38,905 nt of DNA from an uncultured Massilia sp. (GTDB lineage Bacteria > Pseudomonadota > Gammaproteobacteria > Burkholderiales > Burkholderiaceae_D): the NCBI GenBank assembly GCA_913778765.1, contig CAJYXO010000142.1:1-38905 (forward strand). Direction: 5' to 3'. Positions 1-8,105 of the stretch are shown here, piece by piece. The notes under the pieces were generated by a model. That model searched no databases. It had not been told where the DNA came from and worked only from the letters and a program-made list of their open reading frames with translations. Position numbers and translations under genes: made by a program. The stretch's first letter is position 1. Every line of letters begins with the position of its first letter.

Positions 1-1
1 G

Positions 2-313
2 GTGCCCGTCACCCATCCGAACGAACTGCGCGCCGGCGAAAAGGCCACCTTCCGCTTCCAGCTCGACGGCAAGCCGCTGCCGAACTTCCCGTTCAGCCTG
101 ATCCCGGGCGGCGTGAAATACCGCGGCACCGCCAACGAAGTGCGCCTCAGCACCGACGCGAAGGGCGAAGCCACGTTCACGCTGCCGGCGCCGAACATGT
201 ACTGGCTGAGCGCCGCTTACCCGGCGAACGCGCCGCGCGGTCCGGGCGCCGACGGCCCGGCCGACGCGAAGCGCTACAGCTACTCGGCCACGCTCGAGAT
301 CCTGCCGGAGTAA
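2..313 (+). CDS. DUF4198-like exported protein, C-terminal part (partial)
   Basis: The reading frame is open at the window edge and stops at 311-313. The visible 103 residues look like the C-terminal half of a DUF4198 protein: a beta-rich segment with LRAGEKATFRFQLDGKPLP followed by a transthyretin-like stretch ending in SYSATLEILPE. DUF4198 proteins are periplasmic and often sit next to TonB receptors or metal-uptake genes. The GTG at position 2 is probably internal rather than the start. The stop lies 9 bp before the ApbE gene, so the two are likely co-transcribed. The family call is from memory of the fold signature and is moderately secure; the function is unknown. Confidence 0.65.
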   Translation: MPVTHPNELRAGEKATFRFQLDGKPLPNFPFSLIPGGVKYRGTANEVRLSTDAKGEATFTLPAPNMYWLSAAYPANAPRGPGADGPADAKRYSYSATLEILPE

Positions 314-322
314 GTTTTCACG

Positions 323-1345
323 ATGCGCGCCGTCCTCGTCCCGCTCGACATCGACCCGTCCCCGCCCGCCGCCGGCAGCCGCCTGCACGCGTTGGAAGGC
401 AGCGCGATGGGCACCGACTGGTCGGCGCGGCTGATGCTGCCGCCCGGGTTGGCATCCGGTATCGGCGAGGACCTGCGCGGCGCGCTGCAGCAGGAGCTGG
501 ACCAGGTCGTCGCGCAGATGAGCCACTGGGACGGCGGCTCCCTGCTGTCGCGCTACAACCGCGCACCAGGCGGCAGCTGGCACGCGCTGCCGCCGCAGTT
601 CTTCGAGGTGATGGATTACGCGCTGGCGGTGCTGGAAGATACCGGCGGCGCCTACGACCCGGCCGCGGGCGCCCTGGTCAATTTGTGGGGCTTCGGCCCC
701 GCCGGCCGCTACGACCAGGCCGGCTTCTACGCGCCGGCCCGCGAAGTGGTCGCCGCCGTGCTGGCCGAACGCCGGGGCCGCCGGCCACGTCTCGACCGCG
801 ACGGACGCCGCCTGTACCAGCCGGGCGGCGCCGTCCTCGACCTGTCCTCGGTGGCCAAAGGCTACGCGGTCGACTGCCTGGCGCTGCGCCTGGAAGCGCT
901 GGGCCTGCCCCACTACCTGGTCGAAGTCGGCGGCGAACTGCGCGGCGCCGGCCTCAAGCCCGACGGCCAGCCCTGGTGGGTCGAGCTCGAAGGCGTGCCC
1001 GATACCGCGGGCGCGACGGTCGCGCAATCGGTGGTCGCGCTGCACGGCCTGGCCGTCGCCACCTCCGGCGACTACCGCAGGTATTTCCATCACGCGCAGC
1101 GCCGCGCCTCGCACACGCTCGACCCGCGCACCGGCTATCCGATCGCCAACGACGTCGCCTCGGTCACCGTGCTGGCGCCGACCTGCATGGCCGCCGATGC
1201 GCTTTCCACGGCGCTCACCGTGATGGGCGTCGACGCCGGCCTGCCCTTCGCCGAGGAGCGCGCTCTGGCGGCGCGCTTCCTTCTGCGCGACGGCGGCGGC
1301 CTGCGCGAAGTGCATACGGCGGCGTGGCGGAATCTGCTGCAATGA
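323..1345 (+). CDS. apbE: FAD:protein FMN transferase (ApbE family)
   Basis: This 340-residue protein has ApbE hallmarks: an early SAMGTDWSARL segment (about residue 28), a central DLSSVAKGYAVD motif followed by YLVEVGGELRGAG, and a C-terminal block with ATSGDYRRYF, HTLDPRTGYPI and the metal-binding region MAADALSTALTVMG. ApbE enzymes use FAD to attach FMN covalently to a Thr or Ser of an acceptor protein, usually on the periplasmic side of the membrane. It sits between a DUF4198 gene and a flavodoxin-type reductase, so flavin loading of a redox partner is the likely job. No acceptor is visible in the window; it may lie upstream. No obvious signal peptide is seen, though the start could be mis-set, because no clear ribosome site precedes 323. 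Confidence 0.9.
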   Translation: MRAVLVPLDIDPSPPAAGSRLHALEGSAMGTDWSARLMLPPGLASGIGEDLRGALQQELDQVVAQMSHWDGGSLLSRYNRAPGGSWHALPPQFFEVMDYALAVLEDTGGAYDPAAGALVNLWGFGPAGRYDQAGFYAPAREVVAAVLAERRGRRPRLDRDGRRLYQPGGAVLDLSSVAKGYAVDCLALRLEALGLPHYLVEVGGELRGAGLKPDGQPWWVELEGVPDTAGATVAQSVVALHGLAVATSGDYRRYFHHAQRRASHTLDPRTGYPIANDVASVTVLAPTCMAADALSTALTVMGVDAGLPFAEERALAARFLLRDGGGLREVHTAAWRNLLQ

Positions 1346-1355
1346 GGCTGCTTCC

Positions 1356-2699
1356 ATGCTGATGACGATCGACCCGCTGCGCTGGGGCGGCGCGCTGCTG
1401 CTGTCCACCGGCTACCTGGCGATGTGCGCCGCCTGGCTGCGCGCGGCGCGTGCGCGTTCGAACGCGACCGCGGCCCCGGCCGACTGGCTGGTGGTCCACG
1501 CAAGCCAGACCGGCAGCGCCGAGACCCTGGCCCGGCGCAGCGCGCTGCTCCTCGCCACCGGCGGCCTGTCGGCGCGCGCGGCCTGCATCTCCAGCCTCGA
1601 CGAAGCCAGCCTGCGCGGCGCCACCCGCATCCTGTTCATCGCCAGCACCTACGGCGAGGGCGACGCGCCCGACACGGCCGCCCGCTTCGCCGGACGCCTG
1701 ATGGCGGAAGGCGCCGACCTGGCCCACCTGCACTACGCCGTGCTGGCGCTGGGCGACCGCAGCTACGCCAACTACTGCGGCTTCGGCCGCGCGCTCGACA
1801 CCTGGCTGAGGCAGGCCGGCGCCACCCCGCTGTTCGAGCGCATCGACGTCGACCGCGGCGACGCCAAAGCCCTGGAGGAATGGCAGCACCATCTGGCGCG
1901 CCTCGCCGGCACCGACGACGCACCGGACTGGGAAGCGCCGGCCTACGCCGAGTGGCGCATCGCCGAACGCGAGCTGCTGAATCCGGGCAGTCTGGGTGCG
2001 CCGCTGTACCGGCTCGCACTGGCGCCATGCGACGGCCCCCTGCCCGCCTGGGAAGCCGGCGACCTGGCCCAGGTCAGCCCGCCCGCCGACCCGGCGCACC
2101 CGCGCGAATACTCGATCGCCTCGATGCCATCGGACGGCCGGCTCGAGCTGCTGGTGCGCCTGCAGAAGCACGAAGACGGCAGCCTGGGCGCGGCCTCCGG
2201 CTGGCTGTGCGAAGGCGCGTCGTCCGGCGACGCGGTGCGCCTGCGCCTGCGCGAACACGGCCGCTTCCGCCTCGGCGAGAATGCGCGCCGGCCGATGATC
2301 CTGATCGGGAACGGCAGCGGCCTGGCCGGCCTGCGCGGCCTGCTGCGCGCCCGCATCGCCGGCGGCGTGCGCGAGAACTGGCTGCTGTTCGGCGAGCGCA
2401 ACGCGGCCCACGACTTCCTGCTGCGCGGCGAGCTGGAAGGCTGGCGGGAATCGGGCTGGCTGGAAAAGCTGGACCTGGCGTTTTCACGCGACCAGGAACA
2501 GCGGCTCTACGTGCAGGATGTGCTGCGCGCACAGGCCTTGCTGGTCCGCCAGTGGATCGAACACGATGCGGCGATCTATGTGTGCGGCAGCCTGCAGGGC
2601 ATGGCGGGCGGGGTGCACGAGGCGCTGACGGAGATCCTCGGCGCCGAGGCGCTCGAGCGCCTCGGCGCCGAAGGACGCTACCGGCGCGACGTTTACTGA
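1356..2699 (+). CDS. Membrane-anchored flavodoxin/NADPH reductase (sulfite reductase flavoprotein-like)
   Basis: The 447-residue protein has one N-terminal membrane segment (about residues 10-30), then a flavodoxin domain (ASQTGSAETLA phosphate loop, STYGEGDAPDTA, LALGDRSYANYCGFG), then a ferredoxin-NADP reductase module (REYSIASMPSDG for FAD, MILIGNGSGLAGLRGLL for NADPH, IYVCGSLQGMAGGVHEAL near the C-terminus). It resembles the alpha flavoprotein of sulfite reductase but is shorter and membrane-tethered. Homologues beside PepSY, ApbE and TonB genes are thought to pass electrons from NADPH across the membrane, for example to ferric siderophores; that role is inference here. A GAGG lies about 9 bp before the ATG. 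The end overlaps the convergent gene by 7 bp. Confidence 0.85.
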   Translation: MLMTIDPLRWGGALLLSTGYLAMCAAWLRAARARSNATAAPADWLVVHASQTGSAETLARRSALLLATGGLSARAACISSLDEASLRGATRILFIASTYGEGDAPDTAARFAGRLMAEGADLAHLHYAVLALGDRSYANYCGFGRALDTWLRQAGATPLFERIDVDRGDAKALEEWQHHLARLAGTDDAPDWEAPAYAEWRIAERELLNPGSLGAPLYRLALAPCDGPLPAWEAGDLAQVSPPADPAHPREYSIASMPSDGRLELLVRLQKHEDGSLGAASGWLCEGASSGDAVRLRLREHGRFRLGENARRPMILIGNGSGLAGLRGLLRARIAGGVRENWLLFGERNAAHDFLLRGELEGWRESGWLEKLDLAFSRDQEQRLYVQDVLRAQALLVRQWIEHDAAIYVCGSLQGMAGGVHEALTEILGAEALERLGAEGRYRRDVY

Positions 2700-3382
2700 C
2701 TCTCCACCTGCTCCTGCCACTGCACCGGCACGTTGCGCACCTCATGCTCGTTCCAGGCCTGGACCAGCGCCGAGGTTTTCGCCGGCTTGCCGATCGTGGT
2801 GCTGAGCGACTGGGTGTAGTACTGGTAACCCGGTCCGAGCTTTTCCGCGACGGCCCGGCGGGCCTTCTGCGCGGCCTCGCCGTTCAGCACGCGGTAGCCG
2901 GAGACTGCCGCGCCGATCGCGAGCAGCGCACCCAGCGCCAGCGGGATGCGCGCGCTGTGGACGCTGCGGCCGGCCCGTGCCCGCGCCGCCAGCAGTTGCG
3001 GATGGCTGAGGGACACGGCAGCCACCAGCGCGATCGCCACCGAGAACAGCCACGGCACGCAGCCCGCGGTATAGGCCAGCGGGTAGAGGCGGATCTGCGT
3101 CAGCGTCAGCCCGGCCGGCACCACGAACAGGGAGCTGAGCATGCCGCCCAGCTGCACGGCCGCCGCCAGCAGCGCCAGCCAGCGCACGAGGGCCAGGATG
3201 CCCAGGCCGCCGAACAGCATCAGCAGGCCGGCCGCCAGGCCGGCGAACCGCAGATGGACGGTGCCGGCCGGCGCGGTGACGATCCCGTGGATGAAGTCGG
3301 CGACGCCCAGCGCGAGGACGATCAGCCCGGCGCGCCCGGCGATCGCCAGGGCGGCAACGAGTTCCTTGTCGCGTCCCTTCAA
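2693..3382 (-). CDS. Multi-pass membrane protein of unknown function
   Basis: This 229-residue protein has about five hydrophobic segments (roughly residues 12-34, 44-65, 75-95, 110-130 and 146-165), then a soluble tail of about 65 residues (RVLNGEAAQKARRAVAEKL to the end) predicted to be outside the membrane. I do not recognise the family. Its ATG overlaps the stop of the TonB-dependent receptor gene by 4 bp (ATGA), so it is translationally coupled to that receptor. A role in uptake or signalling for the same substrate is plausible but not shown by the sequence. Its end overlaps the convergent reductase gene by 7 bp. Confidence 0.8.
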   Translation of the reverse strand: MKGRDKELVAALAIAGRAGLIVLALGVADFIHGIVTAPAGTVHLRFAGLAAGLLMLFGGLGILALVRWLALLAAAVQLGGMLSSLFVVPAGLTLTQIRLYPLAYTAGCVPWLFSVAIALVAAVSLSHPQLLAARARAGRSVHSARIPLALGALLAIGAAVSGYRVLNGEAAQKARRAVAEKLGPGYQYYTQSLSTTIGKPAKTSALVQAWNEHEVRNVPVQWQEQVESQ

Positions 3383-5583
3383 AACTTCATCTCCAGGTTC
3401 GCGCCCACCCGCGCCGAGCCCGGCGAGAAACCGGTCTCGCGGCTCGTGCCCGACGCGTCCTGGTACAGGCGGTCCGACGGATTGTCCATGCCGAGGATGT
3501 TGCTGGCCGAGACCCGCAGCTGGTAGCGCGGATTGAACTTGTACAGCACGTAGGCGTCGAGGTCGCGGCGGGTCTGCTGGAACTGGGTCTGCGCTTCCGA
3601 GATGCGCACCCAGCCGCCCTTCTGCCAGGACAGGCTGCTGCCCATGGTCAGGTCGCCCTTGCGGTAGTCGACGCCGAAGGTGGCCGACATCGGGGTCTGG
3701 CCGTCGAGGCGGTTGTCGGGGCCGGGCACGGCCGAGACGCGCGACCAGTTACGGCTGAAGCTGGCGCGCAGGTCGAAGGCGACGAGCGCGTCCGACAGCA
3801 GCTTGCCGGGGGCCTTGGCTTCCAGCTGCAGCGAGTGCACCAGGGCGTCGCCATCGTTGATCGGGCGGTAGACCCAGCGGCCGTTGGCGTCGACGTCGAG
3901 GCGGGTGCGGATATAGTCCGTGATCGCGCGCCGCGACACGCTCGCCGACAGCATCGCGCCATCCTTCAGGAAGTGCTCGTAGGTGAGGTCGATGCCGTTG
4001 GCCAGCTCCGGACGCAGGTCGGGGTTGCCGCTCGAATCGGCGTCGAAGCGGGTGTTGACCGCGGTCTCGTAGCGGCGCGCGGTCAGCTGGTCGATGGTCG
4101 GCGCCTTGTAGGTGCGGGTCAGGGCCAGGCGCAGCTGGCGGCCGCTGCCGCCCGGCAGCTTGTACAGGGTCTGGAACACGGGGCTGAGCACGTGGCTGCG
4201 CGAGCTGGTCGCGGCCGACGGCGCGGCCGTGCTCACGGCTTCGCTGTCGGTGCGCACGCCTTCCCAGCGGGCGCCGAGGTAGACCGAGAGCTGCTTGTCG
4301 ACGCTCCACTCGTCCTGGACGAAGCCGGCCAGGCGCGTCAGCCTGGGCGTGAAGGTCTCGACGATGCGGGTCGGCGCATCCTGGTTCAGCTGGTCGTGGC
4401 GGTCGCGGGTCTGGGTGTTTTCCTGCACGCTGGTGTCGAGGCCGGCGGCCAGCGAATGGCCGTCGAACAGCGAGCGCGTGTACTTGCTCTTCAGGCTGGT
4501 GCGATGGCCGCGGTCGAAGCTGTTCCAGTCGCGCAGCAGGCGCTGGGCGCGCCCCGCCGTGTACATGTCGCTGAAGCTGTCGTTGCGGTTGCGGTTGCGC
4601 TCCGCCGACAGCTTCAGGTCCAGCTTGCCGCCGGCCAGCTTGGCGATCCAGCCGACTTCGCCCTGCATGGTCGTCATGCCGCCCGGGCTGGCGTTCGTGC
4701 TCTCGATGTAATCGGGCGTGGCGAAGCTGCCGACCAGGTTGTCGTTATGCGATGCGCCGCCCCAACGGTTGCGATTGGACTGGACGCCGGCGGACAGGTT
4801 CAGCTCGTCGCCGTTCTCGAATTTCCAGGACAGGCGCGGGAACAGCACGGCGCCGCGGTAGTTGCCCCTGCCGTCATAGACCTGGCGGCGCGCCTGCGTC
4901 ACTTCGCCCGACGGCAGCGTGAAGCTCTCGAAGGTGCGGCTGGTGTAGGCATTGTCGCCGCCGTACAGGAAGGCGTTCAGGAAATAGGAGAGATTGCCCT
5001 TCTTGTCGGCCCAGGTGCCGCCGACGTTGGCGTTGCGGAATTCCTTGGCGTGGAAGACGGACAAGCGCAGGTCGTGCTGGGCCTTGGCCGTCACCTTCTT
5101 CAGCACGATGTTGATGGTGCCGGCGATCGCCTGCATCGAGAATTCGGCGCTGGCCGCACGGATGATCTCGATGCGCTCGATCTGGTCGGGCGTGAGCGTA
5201 TCGAGGCTGAAGCCTGGCGGCGGGCGGTCGCCGTTGACCAGGATCTGGGTGTAACCGGCGCCCAGGCCGCGCATGCGCAGGGTCTTGCCGGTCACGGTCA
5301 CGCCCGGCGCGCGCTTGAGCACGTCGAAGATGTTGTCGTCGCCGTACTTGCGGATCTCTTCCGCGTTCAGCACGGTCTTGCTGGCGGTGTCGTCGCGGCG
5401 CGGATCGTAGTTGCTGGCCGCGCCCTTCACTTCGACGGTGGCGACCTTGCCGTCCTTTTTCGCCGGCTCTTCCCTGGCGGCGGACTTCTCGGCCGGCGTT
5501 TCGGCGGTGGTGACGGTTTGTGCCAGCGCGGCGGCCGGCAAGAGTGCAACGAGGACGTACGAAGCGGCTGGGCGGACTGGCAT
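3379..5583 (-). CDS. TonB-dependent outer membrane receptor
   Basis: About 734 residues, starting at MPVRPAASYVLVALLPAAA, a Sec signal cleaved near ALAQ. The frame is open 11 codons further up to a TTG, but the ATG puts the signal peptide at the N-terminus. The plug domain spans about residues 60-180: EEIRKYGDDNIFDVLKRAPG, MRGLGAGYTQILVNGDRPPPG and IERIEIIRAASAEFS, followed by GTINIVLKK. The rest is a beta-barrel ending in VGANLEMKF with the terminal aromatic residue typical of outer-membrane proteins. The substrate (iron chelate, copper or other) cannot be read from the sequence. The nearby ApbE/flavoreductase cluster hints at iron. The gene leads a two-gene unit with the membrane protein downstream. 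Confidence 0.92.
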   Translation of the reverse strand: MPVRPAASYVLVALLPAAALAQTVTTAETPAEKSAAREEPAKKDGKVATVEVKGAASNYDPRRDDTASKTVLNAEEIRKYGDDNIFDVLKRAPGVTVTGKTLRMRGLGAGYTQILVNGDRPPPGFSLDTLTPDQIERIEIIRAASAEFSMQAIAGTINIVLKKVTAKAQHDLRLSVFHAKEFRNANVGGTWADKKGNLSYFLNAFLYGGDNAYTSRTFESFTLPSGEVTQARRQVYDGRGNYRGAVLFPRLSWKFENGDELNLSAGVQSNRNRWGGASHNDNLVGSFATPDYIESTNASPGGMTTMQGEVGWIAKLAGGKLDLKLSAERNRNRNDSFSDMYTAGRAQRLLRDWNSFDRGHRTSLKSKYTRSLFDGHSLAAGLDTSVQENTQTRDRHDQLNQDAPTRIVETFTPRLTRLAGFVQDEWSVDKQLSVYLGARWEGVRTDSEAVSTAAPSAATSSRSHVLSPVFQTLYKLPGGSGRQLRLALTRTYKAPTIDQLTARRYETAVNTRFDADSSGNPDLRPELANGIDLTYEHFLKDGAMLSASVSRRAITDYIRTRLDVDANGRWVYRPINDGDALVHSLQLEAKAPGKLLSDALVAFDLRASFSRNWSRVSAVPGPDNRLDGQTPMSATFGVDYRKGDLTMGSSLSWQKGGWVRISEAQTQFQQTRRDLDAYVLYKFNPRYQLRVSASNILGMDNPSDRLYQDASGTSRETGFSPGSARVGANLEMKF

Positions 5584-5685
5584 CTTGAAGGCTTGCTTTA
5601 CGGAACAGCCTGTCAAGATACCAGTTGCAAAAGGCTTAAATTACGTCAATTGTCACACTGCAACAACTTGTTACACGTCCGGCGC

Positions 5686-6429
5686 TCAGCGCACGCAGGT
5701 GACGTAGGCGCCGGCCGCATCGGGGCGTTCGACCGTCGCGCCGCTGGCCAGGTCGACCGCCACGTGGGTCGCTTCGCTCGCCATGACGCCCATGTCCGAC
5801 GACCAGGTGTAGCCCACGGCCCAGCCCTTGCCGGTGATGGCGTTCGAGGCCTGCAAGTCCTTCAATTGCTGCGCGGTCGGCAGCTTCCAGCCGGTCACGC
5901 CGTTGAGGGTGGAAGTATTGCAGAAGCCGTTCGCATTGGTGTAGTTGGCGGAGAAGGAAACGCCCAGGTACTGCATGTCGGTGCGCACGAACTCCGCGCT
6001 CGTGGCCGGCGGGATGCACTGGTTATTCGTCAGCACGGCGGGCGCGGTGCAGGTCGGCACCGGCGTGCACTGGCCGTTGATGCGCACGTCGGTGCCGCTG
6101 CAGGGCACGGCCGTGACGGTGAGCGTGGTCGTGGTCGAGGTCGGCCCCCAGCCGCCAATGCTGTCCTGGTAGGCCGTGATCGTGCTCTGCCCCGGACCCT
6201 TGATGGTAACCAGGCTGCCGGAAATGGTGGCGACGGCGGTATCGCTGCTGGTGTAGTGGAAGTCCGCCGGGCTCTTCGACGAAGGCGGCGTGAGGTTGAA
6301 GGGCGCGTCGGTCTCGGTCTTGGTGATGGCCGCGAAGGCGCCCAGCGGCGGTCCCTGGTCGGGGTCGCTGCACGCCGCTACCAGACATACCAGACACAAG
6401 CCCATCAGCCATCCAACGATCCGCTTCAT
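5686..6429 (-). CDS. Putative lipoprotein with Ig-like and DUF1566-like domains
   Basis: The 247-residue product begins MKRIVGWLMGL and has a lipobox ending VAAC (Cys20), so it is probably a lipoprotein. Residues about 25-110 look like a bacterial Ig-like repeat (FHYTSSDTAVATISGSLVTI, then STITAYQD). The C-terminal half resembles DUF1566/fibrobacter-type domains: GWKLPTAQQLKDLQASN and GYTWSSDMG. Between them is a Cys-containing linker (CSGTDVRINGQC, CTAPAVLTNNQC). A GTG codon two residues upstream is possible, but AAGGGG sits 6 bp before this ATG and decides the start. Function is unknown; such proteins are surface-exposed in other bacteria. Confidence 0.75.
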   Translation of the reverse strand: MKRIVGWLMGLCLVCLVAACSDPDQGPPLGAFAAITKTETDAPFNLTPPSSKSPADFHYTSSDTAVATISGSLVTIKGPGQSTITAYQDSIGGWGPTSTTTTLTVTAVPCSGTDVRINGQCTPVPTCTAPAVLTNNQCIPPATSAEFVRTDMQYLGVSFSANYTNANGFCNTSTLNGVTGWKLPTAQQLKDLQASNAITGKGWAVGYTWSSDMGVMASEATHVAVDLASGATVERPDAAGAYVTCVR

Positions 6430-6518
6430 GCACACCCCTTCGCGATAGATAAGTAGATTAACAAAAACGGCCTCGGTAAAATGCGTGCTTTGTCACGCGT
6501 GCGCATCCCTTCGGCGCA

Positions 6519-7955
6519 TCATTGGCGGGCTGCCTGTGCCGCGTCAATCTCCATGCCCCAAGGATCTTTCCCAGCAACTGGCTTGCCATTCGCGGCGAAG
6601 TCCATCAGCGCGTCGCCGGCGCGCGTGTACAGCGGCCAGGCCGGCAGGCCGGCGCCGTTCGGGTCGCCGTGCTTGGCGAAATTCACCAGGTAGGCGCTCA
6701 TCGCCCGGCCCATCGCGCGGTCGCGCGCCGTGGTCTTGCTGCCGTACTTGATGGCGGCGGTGTCGAAGAAGAAGGGAATGTCAGTGGCGTGCTGGGCGCC
6801 CGGCGCCTTCACCGACGCCGCCACGTAGGAGAAGCGGTAGGCATATACCGGCGCGCCCTGGGCGGCCAGCAGCCCGGCCATGCTGCGCGCCCCGGCGACC
6901 ATGAAGCCGGTGCGGCCGCCGATGTCCGCGCCGGTGGCCCCGATCATCACCGGCACCTTCGCGAAGCGCCCCGCGGCGATGGCCGGCGCCGGATCGACCG
7001 CCAGGCGGCCGTCGGCGATCGGACCGACATAGGTGGGGTCGCCGTCCGGGCGGTGCGCCAGGTTCATGCCGTCGACGATGCTGTCCGGCGGCAGCGCGCG
7101 CAGCTTGTCCAGCGCCTGCGGATCGTCCGCGGCGATGCCCTTGCGCGCCCCGAAATTCGCGCCGGCCTGTTCGAGTTCCGCCAGGCCCGCGCGCGACGGC
7201 GCGCCGTCGCCGCCCGACAGCACCACCGCCCGCGCGAACAGGCCGCGCGCCGCGGGTGCGGTCAGCAGCATGTTCACCGCCATGCCGCCGGCCGACTCGC
7301 CGAAGATCGTCACCTGGGCCGGATCGCCGCCGAAGGCCTCGGCATTCCGCCGCACCCACTTCAGCGCCGCCAGCTGGTCCATGAAGGCCTGGTTGGCGGC
7401 GAGGCCGTCGTCCAGGTCCTGCTCGCCGATCTCGCGGCTCAGGGCCGGATGGCCGAAGAAGCCGAAGCGGCCGAGCCGGTAATTGAAGCTGACCACCATC
7501 ACGCCCTGCCGCGCCAGGCGCGCGCCGGCATAGGTGGGCGGCGAGCTGCCGCCGTTGACGAAGCCGCCGCCGTAGATCCAGACGATCACCGGCAACCTGC
7601 CCTTTGACGCGGCCTTCGCGGCCGGGCGCCAGACGTTCGCGTACAGGCAGTCCTCGCTGGGCGCGGTGCCGAGCGGCGCGGCGTCGCTGGGGAAAGGCAG
7701 CTGCATGCAGTCGTGGCCGTAGACGGTCGCCTGGCGCACGCCGCTCCACGGCGTCACCGGCTGCGGCGCGCGCCAGCGCAGCGGGCCGACCGGCGCTTCG
7801 GCGAAGGGAATGCCCTTCCAGCTTGCCACCCCGCCCTGCACCGTCCCCGCCAGTTGTCCGGACTCGATGATCACTGCCGGGCCGGCGGCCATGGCAGGCA
7901 GGCCGATGGCGAGGATGGAAGCAAGCACGAAGCTGCGCGGCGCGGCAAGGGACAT
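6519..7955 (-). CDS. Secreted type-B carboxylesterase
   Basis: The 478-residue protein has a Sec signal (first 23 residues, ending AMAA) and the alpha/beta hydrolase pattern of type-B carboxylesterases: oxyanion hole IYGGGFVNGG (about 127-136), nucleophile FGESAGG (Ser221), EDCLYANVW (about 101-109) and the His block GAQHATDIPFFFD (His389). The usual catalytic-acid motif with DEG reads GADIGG here (Asp344, Ile345), so Asp344 is the likely acid, as I recall for some p-nitrobenzyl esterase relatives. It hydrolyses short or medium esters; the natural substrate is unknown. GGAGAA lies before the ATG, and a promoter-like TTGACG-17-TAGCAT precedes it. Confidence 0.9.
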   Translation of the reverse strand: MSLAAPRSFVLASILAIGLPAMAAGPAVIIESGQLAGTVQGGVASWKGIPFAEAPVGPLRWRAPQPVTPWSGVRQATVYGHDCMQLPFPSDAAPLGTAPSEDCLYANVWRPAAKAASKGRLPVIVWIYGGGFVNGGSSPPTYAGARLARQGVMVVSFNYRLGRFGFFGHPALSREIGEQDLDDGLAANQAFMDQLAALKWVRRNAEAFGGDPAQVTIFGESAGGMAVNMLLTAPAARGLFARAVVLSGGDGAPSRAGLAELEQAGANFGARKGIAADDPQALDKLRALPPDSIVDGMNLAHRPDGDPTYVGPIADGRLAVDPAPAIAAGRFAKVPVMIGATGADIGGRTGFMVAGARSMAGLLAAQGAPVYAYRFSYVAASVKAPGAQHATDIPFFFDTAAIKYGSKTTARDRAMGRAMSAYLVNFAKHGDPNGAGLPAWPLYTRAGDALMDFAANGKPVAGKDPWGMEIDAAQAARQ

Positions 7956-7984
7956 GGACGGTTCTCCGGATTCGAATCCGCCCG

Positions 7985-8013
7985 ATGCTAATCAGCGCCC
8001 GCCTGCTCGTCAA
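7985..8013 (-). promoter_or_regulatory. Candidate sigma-70 promoter of the carboxylesterase
   Basis: On the minus strand TTGACG (8008-8013) and TAGCAT (7985-7990) are separated by 17 bp, 30 bp before the ATG at 7955. Five of six -35 positions and four of six -10 positions match the consensus. Confidence 0.5.
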
Positions 8014-8049
8014 TTGAATTCGGCGGCGGGCGCCATGCGCGTTGATCGG

Positions 8050-8078
8050 GTGACCTGGCGCGCGACTTGACCTAGAAT
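8050..8078 (+). promoter_or_regulatory. Candidate promoter of the histidine kinase operon
   Basis: GTGACC (8050-8055) and TAGAAT (8073-8078) are 17 bp apart. Transcription would begin about 20 bp before the TTG start at 8106. The -10 match is good and the -35 moderate. Confidence 0.35.
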
Positions 8079-8105
8079 GGCCGCTCACTCATTCGTCCTG
8101 CCACC

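Noticed and set aside
3835..6456. An 873-codon plus-strand frame across the TonB receptor and the lipoprotein gene
   Set aside because: It spans two real minus-strand genes and the gap between them, and has no family features.
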